64,000 nt of DNA from Enoplolaimus lenunculus (lineage: Eukaryota > Nematoda > Enoplea > Enoplida > Thoracostomopsidae), in assembly GCA_030248215.1 (NCBI GenBank), contig JASANG010003085.1, positions 40,975 to 104,974 of the forward strand. Reading direction: 5' to 3'. The notes beneath the pieces were generated by a model. That model made no database searches and was not told the origin of the DNA. It saw only the letters and a program-made list of their open reading frames with translations. This document shows, one piece after another, positions 36,065 to 47,200 of the stretch. The translations under genes were made by a program, and so were the position numbers. Numbering within the stretch: the first letter of the stretch is position 1; each line of letters starts with the position of its first letter.

Positions 36065-38797
36065 CTTAATAATTAGCACATTAACTTCCAAATTATTACA
36101 TTTAAGCATGATTTTCAACATGTGGGTGCGAAATTCGGTCAATACCTGTAGTTCTTCGACGACTGGTATATTTGTAATTATATATGCTCCGTTTGCATTA
36201 GTGTTTCTAGCGGCTGGTTTTTGCAGTTAATTTGACTTGAACTCTTAAAGAAAACAAGTTGTGAAATTAAGATGAACCAACGATTTTACTAGAAAATTTG
36301 TTAGCATAACAGGACTTAGTTATGGATACATCCACCCAATCTCCCATGACCTACCGCTGCTACAATATGGAAATATCTATATATTAAATCTAAAACGTTC
36401 CATATACGTATTTTGGGCAGCGTTCCAGCAGATTTGTTTATCCATATGCAAATTTGCTTCTATACTTCTAATACACAATTGTCAATCAAGTTTTAAGGCT
36501 TAACTACAGGCTTCCTTGAACAAATCGTTTCGAAACATAGGCTAAAATACAGTGTTTTTCAAGAGAGTTGCACATGTGTGCAGCTATGGATTACTATTTT
36601 AAATTATAAGTCAGCCATGCTGAAAAATTTCTTGAACATACAGTCAAAAGACAATCCGGAACCAATATAATAAATTTAATAAATCCCAACTCCTGATTCT
36701 GTCAACCATATGTGTGCCTTCTGGATTGGTGGATTAACGGATTTAAGAGCGACTGGTTCTAAAGTTTGCGTATAAACCTGTATTACGTCGTCATTTCAAG
36801 ATAACCCAAAACTTCGAAAGTTATCTTCTAATGATTAAAGAACTGCAAGTTTTGACTTTGAGCTTTCACGTCTAATCCTTCATGAAACATAAGCTTTTCC
36901 AGTTTGGACAAAGAGTTACAACGATATAAAGTTGTCATTTATAAGTAAAAATAAATGATGTGGATAATATTTGGTTCTGCTCTTACTATAATTCGACAGA
37001 TAAACTTGAGTTATAATAACTTTGGTTGGAATTAAATTTGATTTCAAATTCAACTTTCAACGCAAGTTTTGTGTTTGAAACTTATTCAAAAGTAAATCAC
37101 AACTGGTGCAAACTGTTCTGATTGTTGCATGGAAGGCGTAACCGTGCCGACGGCTGAATGAAAACCCCAAACTAAAGCCGACCTTGAACGCGATATATCT
37201 TAATTTTAGACAAATTTTTCTTCCAATTGCGCAAATGACATTGATTTGTTAGTTTGATTACACTTAAACCATAGTGCGGTTTGGGAAAAGTTTAGATTTA
37301 CTGGATTAAATCTGGCTCCGTTTGTGATGATGTCGTCCTGATGTCAATATTTACGAGTCCGAGTAGAATCAACCATCCCCCAGGCAGGAATTATCCATGA
37401 ACTATTAGTAGAGAGCAACAAGAATTATAGAGAGGCGGAAAAAGTTGGCCAACACAGAATTTTCTGAGCACCGTAAAAATGAGAGCCTGAGGGAAGATGA
37501 CGTCCGTAGAAGGGGCGTCCACCCTCCCTTTCGCTCTCTCGCAGTTGCCCAAAATTGATCTCTCGATACACAAATTTGTTTTAAATTTACAGTATCAATT
37601 CAGTATGAGGTTACTGTAGTGGTTATAACTGCGTCGCTCTAAATGGTTGAATCAGATTCATGGAAACAAGACTAAACCACACTTGTGATTGGCTGTTGTT
37701 ACAGATACTTGACATGGCAACGGCCGACACTGTAGCCTATTGGGGGGTGGGGTCAGATCGGAGCGTAAACCACTTCAGAATCCGGTTGGATTTCCTATTT
37801 AAGTTTTAGTCCCGTTTATGAGTTGTGTAGAAGTCACTAAATGCCCGTCGAAAATTTTTTTGGACATCTCTACTTTATCAGTTAGTCTATGCTTAGACGT
37901 CACATTTTGACTTTACACTAACCAATAGCATCTTTGAACAACTCAACGTCTGCATTTGATTGGATTAAATCGTTTGTTTTAAATTTGAAAGTTTATCGTA
38001 AGTGCATATTCAAACGATTTGAGAGTCGTTGCAAATTTTGAGGGTTTTCAAGTATCAGACCAAGCCGAAATATAATTGTAGCAAATGCGACTCGTGTTGC
38101 TCGGTGGTTGTGATTATGTGAGCGTACAAATTAAGTTTACACGTTATTGTCACTCGTGTCATAAAAATCCATGAGTGAAATTGGGACAATATTTGATAAA
38201 TTCAAGTGTGATTTGATTGTAAGAATCATGCCGTTTTATTGAAGGCCATAAGTTGTTCATCTGTACAGGGCGGCGTTTACACTACGGCCATTAATTTGAT
38301 TGGCATAAAGTTTTTTTTGTCTCAAATTCCAATAAAAACTGTTTTTTGTTGTATTTTAGCCATTTGTGTCCACGTGTGAATATTTTGGCAAAGGTGCGGT
38401 GATCGCTTTTATGCAACTCATTCTTAGTACCGCGTTTTGTGTGATTGCAAGTATTTTCTGTATTTAAACATTTACTGCGCTGCAAGGCAAAACAGTTGAC
38501 GCAGTAAAATGTTTGAACGGATTTGCAGTATTTTTAGTTCGTCTTAACCAAGTGGTTTAGTTTCCTTGCATTCTGGACTCAGATACAAGTTTGAAAGAAG
38601 AAAAACTGGTAGAACGGGAACAGATAGAAATTTGAAGATAGGAAAAGGTATATTCAGTATGGGAAAGGCATATCCAATCAGGAAACGGTATATACAATAA
38701 TATGCCATATACTAATCATATACTAATAACAAGCAAAGTTTCGAAACGGAGCAAAACTATTTAGGTATACCTCTATGGTCTAATTTTTTTGATAGTG
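36065..38797. other. Long gene-free, repeat-poor stretch
   Basis: 2.7 kb with no recognised exon, RNA or repeat family, the longest such stretch upstream of tbx20. Conserved regulatory DNA is possible but cannot be judged from one sequence. Confidence 0.4.
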
Positions 38798-38805
38798 CAA
38801 AAAGC

Positions 38806-39183
38806 AAACCCGTAGCCAGCTCACCTTGCTAGGGGGGCTAAAAATTTTCAGGAGGGGCATTTAAAGGGTTTCAATGAATTACAAGCAAGGTTAAAAATCT
38901 TCACTGCAAAAAATGGTGAGTCAAATTAACTCTCTCCGAAATAAGCTTTTTCTGACTACACAAACTGATTCAAAATTCGACTCAGCTAGAGTCAAAATCG
39001 ATTCACTGAATCGCTCAGTGAGTCGAATTTGACTCTGGCGGAGTCGATTTTGACTCAGTTTGTGTAGTCAGAAAAAGCCTATTTCAGAGAGAGTCAATTT
39101 GACTCACCATTTTTTGCAGTGTAGGGGGCCAAAATTAGTCCTGGGGGCTGAACCCCCTGGTGTCTCCTTGGCTACAGGCCCGG
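38806..39183. mobile_element. hAT-like MITE interrupted by a TGAGTCA MITE
   Basis: AAACCCGTAGCCAGC at the left and CTTGGCTACAGGCCCGG at the right are bounded by CAAAAAGC (38798-38805, 39184-39191), a perfect 8-bp duplication. Removing the nested element leaves about 158 bp similar to 31498-31657. Confidence 0.85.
38902..39121. mobile_element. TGAGTCA palindromic MITE, copy 8 (nested)
   Basis: CACTGCAAAAAATGGTGAGT to TTTTTTGCAGTG lying inside the hAT-like element. One of the most intact copies, with GAGTCGAATTTGACTC words in the centre. Confidence 0.9.
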
Positions 39184-39751
39184 CAAAAAGCGACTTAAAT
39201 CTACTTCAACTAGAAGCGTTGTAAATTGTTTTGAATTTGGTGCTTTTGTTATAAAGATTTCTTCGACTTACTCTGGTAATAAATTCCAAAGATTAATTTT
39301 TACGGCAAGGCTGTGCTTCAGTGAACTTTTTTAAATTTTAGCCTGAAAAGTGTCAGCGTATGCTTGGTAGTAAGTAGCGAGTCTTAGCAATTCATCGGAA
39401 ATATTAATTTCATTATGAAGGCATTTGTAGGCCATTGTGAGGTCAGAGTAAAGTGGTCTAAATGTTTCCGGTTGAAACCAAGATACGAAAGGCGTTACAG
39501 TCGTCTTGCAGGAGGTGTTTTCGTTAGCGATCGAAATTCAGCTGTGAGCCCTGGTGAATCAAAGTGGTTGCTCAGGTCTTGATCCCACTGACAAAGTTCA
39601 AAACCAAAATGTTATGCCAAATCGTAACTATTAATACAATGACTGTATTTGGCTTCTGGCTTGCTTCCGATTGCGAGATTGTTTAACTCTCATATATCAT
39701 GAGACCTTTCCTATCAAAAATTGCAGGATCCGCCACAGACGGTAAATGCTA
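39184..39751. other. No gene seen
   Basis: Only a single hAT-like end GGATCCGCCACAG at about 39727 is noted. Confidence 0.45.
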
Positions 39752-40003
39752 CACTGTAAATTCCAATGAGTTGATTAATCAATTCAGCTAGTGAGTTGGT
39801 TATTTCTGAATCAATATCAGCAAACGTAAACTCACTCCGAGTTGAGTTGATTCTTACTCTGAGTTAAGCTAACTTTGGGTGAGTTGGTTAATTAACTCAA
39901 ACTGAATTGAATCAACTCAAAATTCTGAGTTCTGATAGTCCTAACTCAGACTGAGTGATTCAACTCATTCTGATTTAAAATCAACTCACTGAAATTTACA
40001 GTG
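39752..40003. mobile_element. GAGTTGA-core MITE, copy 2
   Basis: CACTGTAAATTCCAATGAG to TGAAATTTACAGTG with TA on both sides. It is filled with GAGTTGATT / AATCAACTC and ACTCAGA / TCTGAGT words. Confidence 0.85.
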
Positions 40004-40298
40004 TATATTTTGAATACTGAAAGTTTATTTGAAACTTTAAACAGTTTTGAATGATGAAACTTCATTAAGGAGATCAATTTTTACCACAAGTAGCATAGTG
40101 GGCCCATTTATTACTAACGAAGAGCCGCCAAATTTCTTCGTAACTCACGGCACACAAGCCACAAACTTCTTAAATCAATTCACCTGATACATGGTAGAAG
40201 TACCTATACTTAGTAAACAGCGATGTAGCAGCCAGCCTGTAAGGTCTTGGTCGAGGAAAACCCCCGTTTTTAAATCAGAAAACTTCGCATAAAACTTA

Positions 40299-40453
40299 GG
40301 GCCCTTGTAAACATCAGGGGCGGAACGTTTTTGTGGAACTAGAAAAGAGTATATATGCTTAAGCTTTAGACAATTTTTTTGCTCGGCTTTGGCTTACGCT
40401 TAGGCTTAGAAATATGCTTATAATACGGTTCCGCCACTGTTGTTTACATTGGC
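40299..40453. mobile_element. TTAGGC-array MITE just upstream of tbx20
   Basis: GGCCCTTGTAAACATCAGGG and CCACTGTTGTTTACATTGGC are inverted ends, with GGGGCGGAACG inside the left end. It ends 73 bp before the tbx20 ATG. Confidence 0.78.
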
Positions 40454-40526
40454 AGTGTTAATTTCACAGAACCAAATTACTTAAATTGTAACTAACTGCT
40501 TCCGTATCGATTTAATTACAACAATA

Positions 40527-41209
40527 ATGCCGATATCGAGTACATTTTCAATTGAAGCTCTAATAGCAACCCCGCACCATCGGGATTCGGCAGAAACTGC
40601 TGACATCAACAAATCACAAAATGCGTTGATTAAGTCAACGCTCGTTGAACAACAACGGCAATTGCTGCATTTGCAATTATTTCAACAACATCTACAAATG
40701 TTTGACCATAGTCGAATACTGTTCGCACAACAGACACCAAAACTTGCAACAAATCAAACTGCAATTAGTTTCCAAGTGCAATCTCAACGGCCAGTACCTC
40801 AAAATCAAGTCGAAAACAGTCGTAAATCACCAGAACGTTTCAGTGACTCAAACGCATTTCAAAACATTGAAATATCACCAAGTGGCGTTTGTTCGGCAAA
40901 CTATTCCACGAACTCACCTAAACCTACCGCGTTGGGATATTCAGAAATCAATGTTATCGATTCGACCGAAGTTCATACATCGTCAGCAGTGTCCAGTGAT
41001 CCATCGCCGTCGTTTGTGACAGACCGTTCGTCGCCTGAATGCCTTAATGATCCAGAAACCGCTAATAATGACGATGCCGAGAGTGGACTGCTGTTTCCGG
41101 TTGGAAATTCCCCGCGGTTGGCGAACGTTCAATCTCGACTTGAAAATAGCTTACAATGGTCGCAGTTTAACGAGCTCACAACTGAAATGATCATTACAAA
41201 GACTGGACG
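40527..41209 (+). CDS. tbx20: tbx20 exon 1
   Basis: Codes residues 1-227 plus two bases: eh1-like motif at 7-13, a Gln/Leu-rich stretch (about 45-60), a long Ser/Pro/Asn-rich linker and the first T-box strand ending TEMIITKTGR. The donor is CG|GTAAGA. It begins with the first ATG after the in-frame stop at 40482. Confidence 0.88.
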
Positions 41210-44200
41210 GTAAGAATGTCTTTCAGGAAAGCAACCGCGGAGGACGAGGGTGGTGTCCAGCGACCTGTGGGTATCTTGGCCTCCGACCGAAACATTTATC
41301 TACAACATTCAGTTCTATGCTAAGAAACAATTCTGCCCCTATAAATCTTCCTGCCACTCTAGTAACAATTACCAGTTGCAGGCCTGACGTCTTTTGATTC
41401 AACATTTCACTATTACGAGATACAAACAGCCCCTGATCATAGGGCTGTCCGGGTGCCCTTAGAACAGTCAATTTTGGGGTTTTTAGATTAAAATAGGCTC
41501 ATATATTTACTATATAAAGTTAAGCGATACTATCAACACATGAGAGCCAATTAAAAGGTGTTTCGTAATCGAAGCGGTTCAGAACCTTGGCGCATGTTTT
41601 GTATCCAAACTCTTCTATAACCTTTGATTTTGGATCGAGTGACGGCTTACAATTGAATTGTCATTCAACGTCGAGTTTCCTTTTGGCTGGGGTTACAACC
41701 GTAGAATTTGGTTGCGCCAATACGACCCAGGGTCCAATCGCTGGGTTGTCTACCGCTGGACGAATGCGTACACGAGACAAAAGGAAACTACGCGTCACGA
41801 GTTCCCTCACTGATACTCTAAGATTTCTCTTTTGCACAGGTCTAAGCTTGACTACAGCTTCTACCGTGTATATTTGTACCTGACCAGCTGTACTGTTTCT
41901 GGATATTGCTTGCCTTTTTATGCTTAGTGCCATTGATAAAATCTCAAAATACCGAAGTTTCCAAACAATTGTTTTAATTTTTGTCTTTCATTAAAAATAC
42001 GGCTAACTTTACGTGCCGCCACATCCCAGTCGCACCCCGATGAGTGTAAAGCTTACGTCTTTGAGTGTCGTTAAAAACCAGTACGTCCCCTCGAAATAAC
42101 ATTGACTTACCCCCCATAGGAAAGTCAAAATTATTTTTGCGACAGTTGATATTTTAATTGTAACTCGCACATTTCGCTTGCTTCTGTCGGCTAAGAAAAT
42201 TTTAACTTGTTATCTTTCCCTTTACATGCACGGTACTGAGCTATTGTTTGGATTTAAAATTTGACTACTACGCAATGCAAGCATGTGAGACATGCTTGTC
42301 CTAGTGCATATGCAATAAATGCTTGTGATTTATGCTAGCCGGCAGCATACGGTCGACATATAATCGACGATAGAAGAGTGTTCGCTTAAGGATCCGTAGG
42401 CTGAGAGTTCGATCCCTGTTCTGGAGGCCCGCTTTTCCAGCTGCTTACTTGAAAGATCTGATGTCCCGGTTGCTACCTTGACTGACACGCAATAATTGTG
42501 CCATAGTTTCGCGGCAAGACAAGAATAACTATTTTGACGCTTCCATTGTTGGAATATTAATATAGACACCGTTTCGAAACAGTTATAAAACTAACTTTAT
42601 TCGCAGTTCGACTTTTATTCAATAACTTGATAGATTTACCGTAACCGTAGTTACAAGCAATCAATTTTTTATGGTTCGCATCGTATTTTAGTAAAATTCT
42701 GGTGCCTTTGTATCCGCTTTCAACCGCTCGCGGCCAATACTGCTTGGTAACCGAAACTCGACAATTATATTTATTAATTACCATCTGAGCAGGTGGTAAA
42801 AACAATCTGATACTGCGTAGTTTTGGTTTACCATTTTATACTGGGACGGCCATCCATTTTACGACCGAATTAAACTGCAAAAAAATCGCCAAACCAATTT
42901 TATACGCAAATAAAACTGCGTTTATTTTTCGCAACAATTTTCCACGATACAGAGACTACAATGGAACTGAAACGCAGGAGTACTGTACTTGCAAAAATAT
43001 ATGTGCAAAGAAACACATTTTCCTTTGACGATGGCCAATTTCGATCCTGGGCCTCGATGATGATAGGACGAGTTGGGGGGATGCCACCTCCTTTATTTTT
43101 ACCCATAAGTTAAAATTAGTTCTATAACATCGCAAAATATCCACCGTAGAGATATGCTCGCCGCGCGCTGAGTTAATTTTCCAGCAACGCAGCCTTTGTA
43201 AAGACTCCTTGGCTTCCAATTTTGTAAACTTGCTAACATTTTACAAAACTCATTAAAATATTAATGAAAACAACACTTATATCAATCTGTTAAGCCGTTT
43301 ATTTGATTTCATTTCAGAAGAATGTTCCCAATCATCAAAGTCCAAATTTCTAATTGTGATCCGACAGAGCGATTCGTTGTGTTAGTCGATATAATTCCGG
43401 TGGACAAAGCACGTTACAGGTATGTTTCTGGCTAATTATGACATATGGTCCTGTATATATATTTTTATGCCGGAATGAAATGCGGATGTGACCGTCGCTT
43501 AGCCAATCACAAGCTTGACTTCGGTGGCTCGCAATGTCGGACATCCGTTATTAAAATGTTATTACAGGGTTTAGGTTTTTCGCAATAGCCCGTTAACAAC
43601 TAATTTATAATAGAATGCTTAGTAACGAACACCTAATGACATGGTATGAAATTAGTATAACCTACCATTTCAAGAGCTGAAACGCAAAATTCAAGAAAAA
43701 TGTTACTAAATTTACTTGGGAAGCAAACGCGGTGCTCATATCAATCCTAAATTGTAGCAGAAAAATGCTGAAACCGGATTGGTTAGAAACATAAAGTCAA
43801 ACCAGAAGAAAAGGGCAGCGCTGAAAAAATGTCAAAGGCCGCTTCTAAAATTAATAGTCGCTCGGTTATGAAATTTTAGTCGGGGCAACTTGAATCGAGA
43901 AAATCATTCCTCAGCTTTTCTTCTGAAACTTTGACATACACTTAAAAAAATGGTGAGTCAAATTGACTCTCTTCGAAATAGGCTTTTCCAAGACTACAAA
44001 TACTGAGTCAAAATCGATTTAGCCAGAGTGAAATGCGCCTCTTAGTGAGTCAAAATTGACGCTGGCGGAGTCAAATTTGACTCAGTTTGTGTAGTCCTGT
44101 AGAACCTATTTCGGAGAGAGTCAATCTAACTCACCATTTTTTGCAATGTAATTTCACAATTTCTTTACAATTGTAGTGTGACTACTACGATAGTTTGCAG

Positions 44201-47200
44201 TGGTACAACGATGACGTACTGCACATGCACCATATTAACTAAACATCGTTTGATATAAGAATGTTTCTTAGTTTTCGTCAAGCAGACAATGACTGGGCTT
44301 CCGAAACCCTACTTAAGTACGACTTAGTACTTAAATTCATGCTAAGTAATTACTTAACAATTTTGTCGTTTTCTAAAGCGAACTGAAATTAAGTAAATAC
44401 TCAAGTTACGGACTAAATTTAATTGATTACAAATTTAATATTCAGGCATACTAACTTTAGTCTAATTGAAATTGTAGACTCACGGTGCATTCTTAATATA
44501 AAGCAAAACTATTACTTTTTTGTTATGACAATGGCAGACTTTTGCCATTTATTTGATTTTGCTCGAAATTTAAGTATTTACTTAAGTCGTCAACTTAGGT
44601 AATTACTTAAGTAAGATTTCGAAAACCCAGCCAATATTTACTACGTAGTTTTCTAAGGTTAAATAGTAAAATGTATTCAGATTAGAAATTGTTTTAACCC
44701 TTTCTCACATGAATATTTTCAATTTTATATGAGATGTGTTTTCAAGGTAAGATTCGATCCCCAGTCGCACGGGTGGGAGGCGTTTACGATGACCACTGAG
44801 CTATTTGCTTACAGTATACTCTATGAGTGAAAGGGTTAAATGTCTTCGCTGTATTTGAATTTTTCGGTTAAAATCTGCACATTACAACACTTCGGTGTTT
44901 GACAACAACTATACTGTACAAAAGTTCGAATAGTTAAGCAATAAAACAATATATATTACTCATATGAATTCGATTTGTATGAATTTTAGGTATTCATATC
45001 ATAAATCAACATGGTTAACTTCTGGCAAAGCGGAACCAGCATGCCCGTATCGGCTATACATGCATCCTGATTGCCCGTTTACAGGCGAACAATTAGCAAA
45101 ACAAACAATAACGTTCGATAAACTGAAACTTACCAATAGCGATGTTGGAAAAAACAGTCATGTAAGTGGACGCATAGACCGGGTCGGACACAAGGGACAG
45201 GATTAACCGGACATATCTTCCGGAAAACTTTACCGACGAGAATAACAGATTTAAAAACATTCAGAATATCTCAGAAGCTTTAAGGCGTTTGCTCCGCACA
45301 TGCAGCGTCTAACGGTTGTAAATAGTATTAATGTCCATAGCGCCATGTATAGAAAAGTTCCTTCCCAATTTCGCGGGTAATATCTCAATTTCCCAAAATC
45401 CTAATTTCTCGGGTTTTATCCCAATTTCCCAAAAGAGGAATATCCCGGTAATATGTCAAGTTCCCAAAACAGCAATGTCACGGGTATCCCAATATTCCAG
45501 GTGAAATCCAAATTTCTTGGGGAAATCAGAATCGGCTTGGGATGAATTTTAGGTTCAGAGTCAGGCTTTAGACTTTAGTCTCAGTCTTGAGCTTAGACTA
45601 TTCAGAAGTTTTTGTTTAGACTCAGGTTTAGGCTTAAGCTTGAGCCTAAGCTTATAGGCTAAAGTTTAAGTGTAGGCTTTGGTTCACGCGTGGGCTTGAC
45701 GGGTCCACAGGCAGACGGATGCATTGGGGCTCAGCCCCTTTATAGCCAAATTGGAACTTTTATTTCTCCGCACTTGATAAACTCGCTCGCATAAAAATAT
45801 TTTCTTTAATTGACTTTTCATGGGGTTCAGGAGGCGGCAGCCCCCCCCCCCCCCTGTGAACCTAATTTTAAAAGTTGTCTATGTGGAGGATATAAGGTTT
45901 CATCTCAGGAAGTGGCCTTTTATTATGTTCTCAAAGTGGTTGTGCCCCCAACCCTCACACTAGGCAATTTACGTATGTTGAAAGTGTATTAAACATTCTT
46001 CTTATCTATCGTCCCAAAATCCCAATTTCCAGCGTAATATTCCAATTTCCTTAAATCACGATTTCCCAAAATGCCGAACGAAAAATGTTGCGGCGAAAAT
46101 CGCAATCTGCCGGCAGACTTCCAATTCCCAAATCCCAATTTCCCGTGTAATATCCCAATTTCCCAATATCCATTTTCCCGGGTAATATTTCAATTTCACA
46201 CAATCCCAATTTTCAACTGAGCATATAAAAATGGTTGCGCCGAAAATAGGAATTTCCCGGCGTAGGTAGAATCGCCATTTCGCGGGTAATATCCGAATTT
46301 CCCAACATCCATAGCGAAAAATTTGCACCCGAAATACCGAATTCCGGCAGAATCCCTATTTCTGAAAGCCCCAATTTCCCAAAATCCCGAGCGAAGAAAG
46401 TTGCGCCCAAAATAGCAATTTCCCGGTAGAATTCTAATTTCCCAAAATTCCAATTTCTCGGGTAATATTCCAATTAACCAAAATAAAACTTCCCAAGATT
46501 CCGAGCGAGAATGGTTGCGCCTGAAATTGCAATTTCCCAACTGAATTCTATTTCCGAAAATCCCAATTTTCCGGGTAATATCTGCGGACCTTCGGATGGA
46601 CCTCTTCAGTACATGGGCCACAGAAAGCAAGTTTCTTCGGATCACTTGGAACACAAATTGTTGGACATTTAGGCGTTTTTGATAAGATGCAAACCGTGTG
46701 CAATTCAGTTACAGTTTTTTTCAGGTAATTTTAAACTCAATGCATCGATATCAGCCCCGGATTCACGTCGTTCGACGGCCGGATGGTAAATGGGACGCCG
46801 GTAAACATGATTTAAGCAATGAAGATTACAAAACATTTGCGTTTGAAGAATCACAATTCATGGCGGTTACTGCGTACCAAAATCAATTGGTAAAATCACT
46901 TGTTTGATATTTTGAAAGCGGAGCGAGAAAAACCATTTTTATGCTGCTGCCGATGATTTATTTTAAATTTATGAAAAATTATCCGGAAGTGAAATTGAGT
47001 CCGTTGTTGTGATTTTATATTTTCTGTAAAACCCTTATCACACGTGCAAGTTTTTGCTGCGAGAATTGGTAGCTGCAACTTTCACGTGCAAGTTTTGTCA
47101 CAAATCCCGTTCGAAAAATTTGCGCCTACAAATAATTCATTAAAAATCATAGATAGGAATTTAGTTTACATGTGTGAATAACCATGCAAGTTCACTGAAT

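Noticed and set aside
46056-46654. Overlapping minus-strand frames up to 152 residues in tbx20 intron 3
   Set aside because: They lie within the CCCAATTTCCC minisatellite, and several frames are open at once, as expected of a repeat.
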